A stretch of DNA of 64,000 bases from Labrys monachus. Lineage in GTDB: Bacteria > Pseudomonadota > Alphaproteobacteria > Rhizobiales > Labraceae. A program made the position numbers and the translations under genes. The notes under the pieces are model-generated. The model saw only the letters and a program-made list of their open reading frames with translations, had not been told where the DNA came from and did no database searches. This document shows positions 25,302 to 35,353 of this stretch, piece by piece; within the stretch, counting starts at the first letter, position 1, and the number at the start of each line of letters is the position of its first letter. Where the stretch lies: NCBI RefSeq assembly GCF_030814655.1, contig NZ_JAUSVK010000001.1:6827001-6891000 (forward strand). The letters run 5' to 3'.

Positions 25302-25513
25302 ACACGAGGGCTGTTGAATATCAACCGCAATTTGCACACCCAAAGCCTGCGCCGCCCTGCCCCTGATTCGGGCTCGTCACGGTGCGGGGCCGGGCGTGTG
25401 TTGCCGATATGCCTCTAGGGCAAAATTTCATTTCCTGACTGCTTTGTGTCCAAGTTGGGGCTTGGCTCGCCATGGTCTTCTGCTATCGTCCCATTCATGA
25501 GGATGAATCGAAA

Positions 25514-26068
25514 ATGAAGCGATTTTCTTTTTGTGTTTTACTGGGGCTCATAATGGCCTCTCCTGCAATTGCCGCCGACTACAACGGCGCCATCGCCTCG
25601 CCCACGGATCCGTTCATCGACGAAGTCCGCCTCGGCGGCTTCCTGCATGACCTGATCAGCCCGGAAAAGAACCGAGGCCCGGATCTCAATGCCGAGATCC
25701 TGTTCGCCAAACCCTGGGGAACGGCGGACGAGTGGTGGATGCCCCGCCCGCATGTCGGCACCACCGTCAATTTCCACGGCGGCACCAGCACGATCTATGC
25801 GGGCGCGACCTGGCAGTACAATGTGACGAGCTGGGCCTTCATCGAAGGTTCGTTCGGCGGCAGCCTCAACAACGGCAAGGATGACGGCACGCCGGACCGC
25901 AACGCGGTCGGGTGCGTGGCCCTGTTCCGGGAATCCGCCACGCTCGGATTCAACATCACCGATCATTGGCGCCTGATGGGCACGATCGAGCACAATTCGA
26001 ATGCGGGCCTGTGCGACCGCAATCGCGGCCTGACCAATTACGGCGTGCGCGTCGGCTACAAGTTCTGA
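25514..26068 (+). CDS. PagL-like acyloxyacyl hydrolase (lipid A 3-O-deacylase)
   Basis: A 184-residue outer-membrane beta-barrel enzyme. MKRFSFCVLLGLIMASPAIA is the signal peptide. The mature protein has amphipathic barrel strands (TWQYNVTSWAFIEGSFGGSL, ESATLGFNITDHWRLMGTIE) and near the end HNSNAGLCDRNRGLTNYGVR with VGYKF. HxSNAG is the PagL signature: the His and Ser belong to the His-Ser-Glu triad, and the barrel ends with an aromatic residue as outer-membrane proteins do. PagL trims a 3-O acyl chain from lipid A. ATG 25514 starts the signal; the upstream in-frame GTG/ATG codons add non-signal residues. Confidence 0.88.
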   Translation: MKRFSFCVLLGLIMASPAIAADYNGAIASPTDPFIDEVRLGGFLHDLISPEKNRGPDLNAEILFAKPWGTADEWWMPRPHVGTTVNFHGGTSTIYAGATWQYNVTSWAFIEGSFGGSLNNGKDDGTPDRNAVGCVALFRESATLGFNITDHWRLMGTIEHNSNAGLCDRNRGLTNYGVRVGYKF

Positions 26069-26102
26069 CGGCCCGTTTGAAACCTGCGGCCCTGTGTTCT
26101 TC

Positions 26103-26189
26103 GGCCATCCCGGCAAGCCGCGCAGCGGCGGGGCTGGGGACCGATGGGCCGGAACGTCGCCATGACGACGGGATGGTCTTCCCAGCCCC
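26103..26189. repeat. Diverged copy of the GTCATCCCC-type palindromic repeat
   Basis: CCATCCCGGCAAGCCGCGCA leads to GGGGCTGGGGACC (26130-26142), which faces GGTCTTCCCAGCCCC (26175-26189) with CCATGACGACGGGATGG inside the loop. It shows the same outer-arm, GCGCAGCGGCG and inner-arm order as the copy at 9512, with substitutions. It lies between the PagL-like gene and the adenosyltransferase gene. Confidence 0.55.
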
Positions 26190-26259
26190 TTCCGTCCCGT
26201 CCGGCTGCATGCCGGCGGGATTCCGATTTGAATTTCCCAACGGTGGCAGCAATCGCAGC

Positions 26260-26844
26260 ATGGTTCGCCTGAATCAGATCTACACCCGCACGGGTGACGA
26301 CGGCACGACCGGGCTCGGCACCGGCGAGCGCCGCTCCAAGGCGGACCTGCGCGTGGAAGCCTATGGCGCGGTGGACGAGGCCAATGCGGCCATCGGGCTC
26401 GCCCGTCTCCACAGCGCCGGCGAGGAGCCGGCCATCGATGCCATGCTGGCCCGCATCCAGAATGACCTTTTCGATCTCGGCGCCGACCTGTGCACGCCGG
26501 AAGGCGGGGAGAAGCCGATCACCTGGACGGCCCTGCGCATCGCGCAGGCGCAGTCCGACCGGCTCGAGCAGGAAATCGACGCGATGAATGCCAGCCTGCC
26601 GGCGCTGAAGTCCTTTGTGCTGCCCGGCGGCACGCCCTGCGCCGCCGCCCTCCACCTCGCCCGTACCACCGCCCGGCGCGCCGAGCGCTGCATGGTGGCC
26701 CTGTCGCAGCGGGCGGGCGAGATCGTCTCGCCCGAGGCGCTGCGCTATATCAACCGGCTGTCGGACCACCTCTTCGTCGCCAGCCGCGTACTCAACCACA
26801 GGGGGGGCGGCGACATTCTCTGGGTGCCCGGCGAGAACCGGTGA
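26260..26844 (+). CDS. Cob(I)yrinic acid a,c-diamide adenosyltransferase (PduO type)
   Basis: Transfers the adenosyl group of ATP to cob(I)alamin or cob(I)inamide to form coenzyme B12. The 194-residue protein has the PduO signature TRTGDDGTTGLGTGERRSKAD and VEAYGAVDEANAAIGLAR at the N-terminus and FVLPGGTPCAAALHLARTTARRAER near the end, followed by NRLSDHLFVASR. All nucleotide-binding residues of the family seem present. ATG 26260 directly precedes VRLNQIYTRTGDDG, the usual start. The neighbours are unrelated, so this may serve B12 salvage or methylmalonyl-CoA mutase elsewhere in the genome. Confidence 0.95.
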   Translation: MVRLNQIYTRTGDDGTTGLGTGERRSKADLRVEAYGAVDEANAAIGLARLHSAGEEPAIDAMLARIQNDLFDLGADLCTPEGGEKPITWTALRIAQAQSDRLEQEIDAMNASLPALKSFVLPGGTPCAAALHLARTTARRAERCMVALSQRAGEIVSPEALRYINRLSDHLFVASRVLNHRGGGDILWVPGENR

Positions 26845-26985
26845 ACGGCGTGCGGAGGCCGGCCGCGGCCGTCGCCGGTGCCTGACTCCCCCTTTTACAC
26901 GCTTTGCGTGCCGATCGGCCGCCGCGCCGCGTTTCGGCTCGGGTTTCGCCATCTTTCATTTACCTTGATGATTCATGATCGAGGC

Positions 26986-28173
26986 ATGAAACCCTCGATC
27001 GCCCTCGTCCTGGCCATGCTCGCCTGCTCTGCCCCGCCCGCAGCGGCAGCCTCGTTCCAGTCCTGCCTCGCGGCGATCGGCAGTCGCGCCGTGGCCGCCG
27101 GCGTGAGCCCCGCCGTCTTCGAACGCAGCACCAGCGGGCTGCAGCCGGACATGACGATCATCGACCTGATGAACAAGCAGCCGGAGTTCAGGACGCCGAT
27201 CTGGGATTACATGGCCGGCCTCGTCGACGCCCAGCGCATCGCCGACGGCCGGCGCATGCTGGCCAAATGGGGCGCGGTGCTCGGCAACGTCCAGCGGCGC
27301 TACGGCGTCGATCCGGCGGTGGTGGTCGCGGTCTGGGGGGTGGAATCGAATTTCGGCGAGAACCAGGGCTCCTATCCGCTGGTGCAGTCGCTCGCCACGC
27401 TCTCCTGCTATGGCGGGCGCCGCCACGCCTATTTCCAGGGCGAGTTCATCAATGCGCTGAAGATCATCCAGCGCCGGGACGTCGATCCCGCCCATCTCAT
27501 GGGCTCGTGGGCCGGTGCTTTCGGCAACACCCAGTTCATGCCGTCGACCTTCCTGCGCAGCGCCGTCGACGGCGATGGCGACGGCCGGCGGGACATCGTC
27601 GATTCCGTGCCCGATGCCCTCGCCTCGACGGCGAACTATCTCGCCAAGGCCGGCTGGGTTCCGGGCAGCCGCTGGGGCTACGAAGTGCGTCTGCCGTCCG
27701 GCTTCCGCCCGGGCCTGGCCGGGCGCGGCCGCAAGCGCCCGCTTGCGGCCTGGGCGGCCATGGGCGTCAGGCGGGTCGACGGCTCGCCGCTGCCGGCCGA
27801 CAATGCCCGCGCGGCGATCCTGCTTCCCGCCGGCGCCAGCGGGCCGGCCTTCGTGGTCTTCCGCAATTTCGACGCGATCTATTCCTACAACGCAGCCGAA
27901 TCCTACGCGCTGGCCATCGCCCATCTGTCGGACCGGATCCGCGGCGGCGGGCCTTTCGCCACGCCCTGGCCGACGGACGATCCGGGCCTGTCGCGGGCCC
28001 AGCGCCGGGAATTGCAGGCCCTGCTGACGCGGCGGGGCTATGACGTCGGCCCGGCCGACGGCGCGATCGGCGCCAAGACGGTGCTGGCCGTCAAGGACAT
28101 GCAGCGTAGGCTTGGCCTCGCCGTGACCGGCCATCCGGGCCTCAAGATCCTGACCGCCCTGCGGGGCGGCTAG
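26986..28173 (+). CDS. MltB-type lytic murein transglycosylase with peptidoglycan-binding domain
   Basis: Cleaves glycan strands of peptidoglycan with formation of 1,6-anhydro ends. The 395-residue precursor has a signal peptide (MKPSIALVLAMLACSAPPAAAA). The SLT_2 domain includes RYGVDPAVVVAVWGVESNFG, where the Glu of GVESNFG is the catalytic acid, then GSWAGAFGNTQFMPSTFL and the DGDGDGRRDIVDSVPDALAS segment. A C-terminal peptidoglycan-binding fold follows (LSRAQRRELQALLTRRGYDV, DGAIGAKTVLAVKDMQRRLG). The start is the first Met of the signal; no strong ribosome site is visible. It is one of several cell-wall enzymes in the window. Confidence 0.94.
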   Translation: MKPSIALVLAMLACSAPPAAAASFQSCLAAIGSRAVAAGVSPAVFERSTSGLQPDMTIIDLMNKQPEFRTPIWDYMAGLVDAQRIADGRRMLAKWGAVLGNVQRRYGVDPAVVVAVWGVESNFGENQGSYPLVQSLATLSCYGGRRHAYFQGEFINALKIIQRRDVDPAHLMGSWAGAFGNTQFMPSTFLRSAVDGDGDGRRDIVDSVPDALASTANYLAKAGWVPGSRWGYEVRLPSGFRPGLAGRGRKRPLAAWAAMGVRRVDGSPLPADNARAAILLPAGASGPAFVVFRNFDAIYSYNAAESYALAIAHLSDRIRGGGPFATPWPTDDPGLSRAQRRELQALLTRRGYDVGPADGAIGAKTVLAVKDMQRRLGLAVTGHPGLKILTALRGG

Positions 28174-28270
28174 CGCTCCCGGGGCGTTTCTTTGCCGCAG
28201 ACCGTCATGATGATTGCGCCCGCTCTGCAGGTTGCCTACTATATCCGCCGAGAAAAGCTGTAGAACCACG

Positions 28271-28747
28271 ATGCCGATGCAAACCCTGATCCGTTTCGAT
28301 CGCTCCGCCGAAATGTCGTCGCGGGACCACCAGCGTACCGGCTGCCCGTTCCATGACGTGCGCAGCATGCTGCGCGACGTCGGCCTGCGCCCGACGCGCC
28401 AGCGCCTGGCGCTGGGCTGGCTCCTCTTCCAGAAGGGGGACCGGCACATCACCGCCGAAATCCTGCACGACGAGGCCTCCAAGGCGCGCGTGCCGGTGTC
28501 GCTCGCCACCGTCTACAACACGCTGCATCAGTTCACGGAAGTCGGCCTGCTGCGCGAATTCGCGGTCGACGGGTCCAAGACCTATTTCGACACCAATGTG
28601 CACGAGCATCATCATTATTTCGTCGAAGGCGACAATGAGGTGCTCGACATTCCCGGCGAGATCGGCATGGCTGAAATGCCCGACGTGCCGGAGGGCTATG
28701 AGGTCGCGCGGGTCGACGTCATCGTGCGCCTGCGCCGGAAGAAATAG
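28271..28747 (+). CDS. irr: Irr: Fur-family iron response regulator with heme regulatory motif
   Basis: A 158-residue Fur-family regulator. LRDVGLRPTRQRLALGWLLF, HITAEILHDEASKARVPVSL and ATVYNTLHQFTEVGLLREF form the DNA-binding half. DTNVHEHHHYFVE is the His-rich metal/heme site of Irr. Residues 24-30 read GCPFHDV, a Cys-Pro heme regulatory motif in the position known from Bradyrhizobium japonicum Irr (GCPWHDV). There, heme binding under iron sufficiency triggers degradation; Irr represses heme synthesis and activates iron uptake when iron is scarce. ATG 28271 keeps the motif in frame with a short N-terminal extension; MSS at residue 15 is an alternative. Confidence 0.93.
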   Translation: MPMQTLIRFDRSAEMSSRDHQRTGCPFHDVRSMLRDVGLRPTRQRLALGWLLFQKGDRHITAEILHDEASKARVPVSLATVYNTLHQFTEVGLLREFAVDGSKTYFDTNVHEHHHYFVEGDNEVLDIPGEIGMAEMPDVPEGYEVARVDVIVRLRRKK

Positions 28748-28949
28748 CGCGCCCGTCTTTTCCGCGATTCGCCGCGCGGCCACTTTATGGTCGCCGGCGG
28801 CCCCCAGGAAAACGTGTCGAGACATCGGTTGAATTTGCTCCGGGCCCCGGGACAGGTCCGGCATGGCGAACGCTTTTCCTCGCCTGCGGGACATCGGCCG
28901 AACCCGGCACCTTTGGAACAGGCACTCTTGGAACCCGGCGCCGTCGGCG

Positions 28950-29237
28950 CTACGTCTTCAGCCAGTCCAGCAGGCTGAGGGAGATCAGCGTCGCCGCCAG
29001 GATGGCGGCCGCATAGATCAGGCTATGGCGCCAATTGGCGAGCGGGGATTCGGGCCCGAACAGGGCGTGGCGGCCCAGCATCAGTCCCGCGATCAGGAAG
29101 GCGACGGTCAGGCCGCCATGGCGGATGCCCGTCACCATGTCGTGAAAGATGACCATGCCGCAGATGAGCATGGTCGGAAACCAGGCATGCCTGAATTCGG
29201 TACGCAATGATCGGAAGACGGAGCCAAATTGCTGCAT
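28950..29237 (-). CDS. Small membrane protein of unknown function
   Basis: A 95-residue protein with about three hydrophobic segments: WFPTMLICGMVIFHDMVTGI, GGLTVAFLIAGLMLGRHALF and HSLIYAAAILAATLISLSLL. It has a basic N-terminus (SVFRSLRTEFRH) and ends DWLKT. GAGG lies 6 bases before ATG 29237. The frame is open further upstream, but that part has no membrane character. I recognise no family. It converges on irr and is divergent from acnA. Confidence 0.6.
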   Translation of the reverse strand: MQQFGSVFRSLRTEFRHAWFPTMLICGMVIFHDMVTGIRHGGLTVAFLIAGLMLGRHALFGPESPLANWRHSLIYAAAILAATLISLSLLDWLKT

Positions 29238-29657
29238 GATAACCTCGACCGGCATTCTATCGATATTCTCCTGGCGCTCGTGCGCGCCTGTCGCCCAACG
29301 GCGGTGACCGGGCTGTCGCCCTCGTATCCCCTGCGGATCCTCCGTTCGTGTTGGCGAATCCGGTCTAGCCGCTGAATACGGCACCAACGTGCCAGGCTCG
29401 TGGCCGGTTGCGGGGATCGGCGCCCCAGGGGTGAATCCGCACCGGAATGAGCGGGTAGCGTTAATGATCGGTTTACGCGGGGCCGTCGGGCCCGGGCGCA
29501 CGCAGGCGCGGCAAATTGCCCGGAGGGCAGTAGCGGCTTTCCTGGAATCCTTCTATATACACGGAACATCACGCTCCCCCTCTTCCTCGCGAGCGCGAAT
29601 TCGGGTGACGTCTCATAGGCTTGGGACTATCGTCCGGTCTTTCTCAGGGAACCCGCC
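29238..29657. other. 420-base intergenic region before aconitase
   Basis: No convincing gene, tRNA or repeat found. It lies between divergent genes, so it must contain the promoters of acnA and of the small membrane protein gene. The stretch CTTCTATATACACGG (about 29551-29565) is AT-rich and may belong to the acnA promoter, but no confident -35 partner was seen. AGGGA at 29648 is the acnA ribosome site. Confidence 0.5.
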
Positions 29658-32342
<2,685 letters not shown>

Positions 32343-32373
32343 GGTTGCTGGCGCCGATCGGCCGGATCGATTG

Positions 32374-32518
32374 CCTTCTCCCGGAAGGGAGAAGGTCCCG
32401 GCCGGGGGATGAGGGTTCAAACCTGGGCGAAGAGAACGCGATGGGGCGCTCGAATCGTCAAATCTCAGCCCCTCATCCGCCCTTCGGGGCACCTCCTCCC
32501 GCTCGGGAGAAGGAAGGC
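32374..32518. repeat. CTTCTCCC-type dispersed hairpin repeats
   Basis: CCTTCTCCC (32374-32382) and GGGAGAAGG (32387-32395) form a tight hairpin after acnA. A second part, from CCCCTCATCCGCCCTTCGGG to GCTCGGGAGAAGG, is related to the first half inverted, with GGGGGATGAGGG near 32404 pairing CCCCTCATCC. Similar CCTTCTCCC/GGGAGAAGG arms occur at 59408. The hairpin may help end the acnA transcript. Confidence 0.6.
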
Positions 32519-32599
32519 TGCGCCATTTTCTGCAAATACACCGCCTGTATGCCGTTCCTGCATGAGGAACACGAGGATGTCTCACCCTAGGACACACGC

Positions 32600-33268
32600 A
32601 TGATCCCGGATAGGCTCGTCGCCGGCTACAAATCCTTCCTCGGCGACCGTTTCTCCCGCGAGCGCCAGCGCTACGAGGTGCTCGCCGAGAGCGGCCAGAA
32701 CCCCGAGATCCTGATCATCGGCTGCTGCGATTCGCGCGTGTCGCCCGAGGTGATCTTCGACGCCGGCCCCGGCGAGATCTTCGTGGTGCGCAACGTCGCC
32801 AACATCGTGCCGCCCTACGAGACCAACGGCCAGTTCCACGGCACCAGCGCGGCGCTGGAGTTCGCGGTGGAGGCGCTCAAGGTCCGGCATATCGTGGTGA
32901 TGGGCCATGCCAGCTGCGGCGGCATCCGCTCCTTCGCGCAGAAGAGCGCGCCCCTGTCCTCGGGCGACTTCATCGGCAAGTGGATGTCGATCATCGCGCC
33001 CGCGGCCGACACGCTCGACGATCCCGGCGACAATCCCTCGGACAACTACATGATGCGCCTCAATCTCGCGGCGATCGAGCAGAGCCTCGCCAACCTCATG
33101 ACGTTCGGCAGCGTCCGGCGCCGCGTCAGCGCCGGCGAGCTGCAGCTCCACGGCGCCTATTTCGGCGTCGCCACCGGCCTGCTGCTCGTCCGCGATCCCG
33201 AGACCGGCCGCTTCGCGCCGCTCGCCGAGGATGTCGGCACGCCGCCCTCGCTGCTGCGCTGCGACTGA
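32600..33268 (+). CDS. Beta-class carbonic anhydrase
   Basis: Zinc enzyme that interconverts CO2 and bicarbonate in the cytosol. The 222-residue protein carries the zinc set of the class: Cys42 and Asp44/Arg46 in GCCDSR, His103 and Cys106 in MGHASCGG. It also has FVVRNVANIVPP and GTSAALEFAVEAL, all hallmark segments. An extra cysteine (Cys43) sits next to the ligand. No strong ribosome site precedes ATG 32600. It converges on the secreted unknown protein with only 6 bases between the stops. Confidence 0.95.
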   Translation: MIPDRLVAGYKSFLGDRFSRERQRYEVLAESGQNPEILIIGCCDSRVSPEVIFDAGPGEIFVVRNVANIVPPYETNGQFHGTSAALEFAVEALKVRHIVVMGHASCGGIRSFAQKSAPLSSGDFIGKWMSIIAPAADTLDDPGDNPSDNYMMRLNLAAIEQSLANLMTFGSVRRRVSAGELQLHGAYFGVATGLLLVRDPETGRFAPLAEDVGTPPSLLRCD

Positions 33269-33274
33269 GGGAGA

Positions 33275-34696
33275 TCAGTGCGCGTCGAAGCGGTAGAGCG
33301 GGGTGATCGTGTCCAATCCCATGCTTTCTTCGCCGCAGGCCCGCATGAGCGATGCCAGCATCTTTGTCGTGTGAGCCGTAAGATAGGGAAGGTCCTTCCC
33401 GGCGCGGGCGAGCGGCAGCAGCAGCGCGGCGCTTTCGAGGCCGCGCCCGGAGAGCTGCAGCAGTTCGGCGGCAATGTAGACGTCACCGCCGGGGCGCTGA
33501 TGGTCGCGGATCCGCTGTGCTGCCGCGAGCCACTGCTCCCAAGGAAAATAGACGCTCATCATGTCGGGTCGCGGAGGGGGTGTCCGGATTCGGCCGGTCA
33601 AATAGGGCAGCAGGGCCTGACGGGCCAGCGCCGTGTCGAAATACCCGGGCAAAGGGAATTGATCCGCATCCTGCGACAGGAGGTGGAGATCGAACAGGCC
33701 GGCTTTCTCCAGCAGGTCGTCTCGCTTCCGTCGCCCTATCGTGGCGTCGAGATTGGCGAGGAAGGCCACGACGACCGCGTCGGTATCGTCTGCGGCGACT
33801 TCTCCTTCCTCGATTTGCTGGAAAAGGGCAAGAAGCGGTTCAGCACCGATATACTCCAGGCTGGCGACCCGCCGGAACCATAGGCCGAGAGGATAGGACA
33901 AATTCTCCTCGACAGCCATCATGTCCAGAATGTCCTTGTCGGCGATGCCCAGGGACAGAGGCGCCGAGAGACCGTTGAAACCCAGTCTGCGAAGTTCCGG
34001 CCCTCCGTCATTGGCGAACCAATAGGCGAGACGATGGGTGGGCGGATATGACTGAGGGTGGTCCCGGACATAACGGAGCCAAGGCTGAATATCGTCTTCG
34101 GATGCAAGCACCGTAGCGGAGATCTCGGAAAGGCCCATTTGTTCCAGTTGCGCGGCCAGCTTTGCCTTCGTGGGATCGTCGGTGCCCGAAAGGGCGATGC
34201 CGAAGAATGTCGTCATCAATTTGGGCTGCTCGATCATTTCGGGATCGCGCCTGGCCGCTGCGACGAGAGACGCGAGATTGCCGTCCAGAGCGACCGCACG
34301 GAGGTAACCGACGCTCTGCAGAAGGAAGCTTTTGATGCTGACATGGACTTGTGGTTCGAGCATCTTCAGCCGCCCGCCGGCGGTCTCGACCGTCACCAGA
34401 TAGAGTTCGAGGGAACTGTTGGCGTCTGCGAGGCGCGGTGCGGGCAGTGTATTGAGCAGCGCATGGGCTGCGGCACGGTCGAGGCCGCCATATTTGATCT
34501 TGGCATAGGCGATCTCGGGATCGTGGATGCGCTTGTCGGGCAGCGGCGGGTAATGCGGACGCGCCAGCAGCACGTCGGCGAAGGCGGCGATTTCGGTTGC
34601 CTGCTTGCAGGTGGCGCCGGGCGCGGCCAAGGCGGGACCGGCAAGGATCGAGCCCATGACGAAAGCCGCACAAAGGCGGCGAATCACGATTTTCAT
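33275..34696 (-). CDS. Secreted protein of unknown function
   Basis: A 473-residue protein with a signal peptide, MKIVIRRLCAAFVMGSILAG followed by PALAAPG. The mature part is helix-rich with many Leu/Ala heptad-like stretches (LDRAAAHALLNTLPAPRLAD, KLAAQLEQMGLSEISATVLA, AAELLQLSGRGLESAALLLP) that suggest a solenoid of helical repeats, perhaps TPR/SEL1-like, but no repeat consensus is clear. One Cys is near the mature N-terminus and one near the C-terminus (RACGEESMG). I do not recognise a family. Its codon use looks less GC-biased than its neighbours, and an AT-rich patch lies just upstream; both hint at horizontal acquisition. Confidence 0.7.
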   Translation of the reverse strand: MKIVIRRLCAAFVMGSILAGPALAAPGATCKQATEIAAFADVLLARPHYPPLPDKRIHDPEIAYAKIKYGGLDRAAAHALLNTLPAPRLADANSSLELYLVTVETAGGRLKMLEPQVHVSIKSFLLQSVGYLRAVALDGNLASLVAAARRDPEMIEQPKLMTTFFGIALSGTDDPTKAKLAAQLEQMGLSEISATVLASEDDIQPWLRYVRDHPQSYPPTHRLAYWFANDGGPELRRLGFNGLSAPLSLGIADKDILDMMAVEENLSYPLGLWFRRVASLEYIGAEPLLALFQQIEEGEVAADDTDAVVVAFLANLDATIGRRKRDDLLEKAGLFDLHLLSQDADQFPLPGYFDTALARQALLPYLTGRIRTPPPRPDMMSVYFPWEQWLAAAQRIRDHQRPGGDVYIAAELLQLSGRGLESAALLLPLARAGKDLPYLTAHTTKMLASLMRACGEESMGLDTITPLYRFDAH

Positions 34697-35059
34697 TGAG
34701 GCCCCCCTCATTTGAACGAGAGGTTCAGGCCATGGCGCGGCAAGGTCAAGTCCTTGCCTGTATTATGATACTCCATTGCGTTTCAGGATGTCGGCTGATG
34801 CCGTCGTGGCAGGCGCCTCGGCGACGGTGTCGGCAGGATATCCGGGCTTCCAAGGGGGGATCTTTATACTTTTCTGACGAGGAAGGGGTAAAAATACTAT
34901 ACGATCTTTATTTGAAAAGCGGCCGAGATGGTCGTAGAATGCAGTATCGATTGGTTATCTTCGTTCTGTTCTAAAGTAAAATTTATGGTTCCGCAGACAT
35001 AACCAGGACTGAAGATCCAGAGTGTATCTGCATTTGCGGATGTTTTTCTTGATATTGCA
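34697..35059. other. AT-richer intergenic patch without a clear gene
   Basis: From about 34855 to 35055 the sequence turns visibly AT-rich (for example AAAAATACTATACGATC and TCTAAAGTAAAATTTATGG), unlike the surrounding GC-rich DNA. A 92-codon open frame (34696-34974, plus) crosses it, but it has no family, no ribosome site and a mixed composition, so I do not call it. The patch should hold promoters for the flanking divergent genes and may mark foreign DNA. Confidence 0.5.
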
Positions 35060-35332
35060 ATGAAGACCTCATCATCCCCAAGGCTGGACCTCGTCTCCAG
35101 GGTCACCGTTCATATTTTCATCGGGCAACTGACGATCGCCGCAATCATGGCGGCTTCGAGCCCGAAGGGCTTCATGCCCACCTTTTCGGTCCTGCTCGCC
35201 TTCTTCGCCTTCATTCAGGTCCTGCTGGCGCTGAGCGGCGGGCGGCGTCCTCCTGCCGGTTCTCTCACCGAATGGGACGGCGTCTCCTGGCTGCTTCTGG
35301 TGGCGACGGGGTGCCATCTGCTCTGTCGCTGA
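35060..35332 (+). CDS. Small predicted membrane protein
   Basis: A 90-residue protein with hydrophobic segments VTVHIFIGQLTIAAIMAASS, FSVLLAFFAFIQVLLALSGG and VSWLLLVATGCHLLCR. The start is ATG 35060; no ribosome site is evident, and the upstream DNA is AT-rich. No family recognised. It converges on the oligopeptidase gene, with 21 bases between the stops. It could be part of the same acquired segment as the neighbouring secreted protein. Confidence 0.5.
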   Translation: MKTSSSPRLDLVSRVTVHIFIGQLTIAAIMAASSPKGFMPTFSVLLAFFAFIQVLLALSGGRRPPAGSLTEWDGVSWLLLVATGCHLLCR

Positions 35333-35353
35333 CGGCGCCCGGCCGCGAGACCC

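Noticed and set aside
34696-34974. 92-codon frame crossing the AT-rich patch.
   Set aside because: Mixed composition, no family, no ribosome site, and its first codons overlap the start of the secreted-protein gene.
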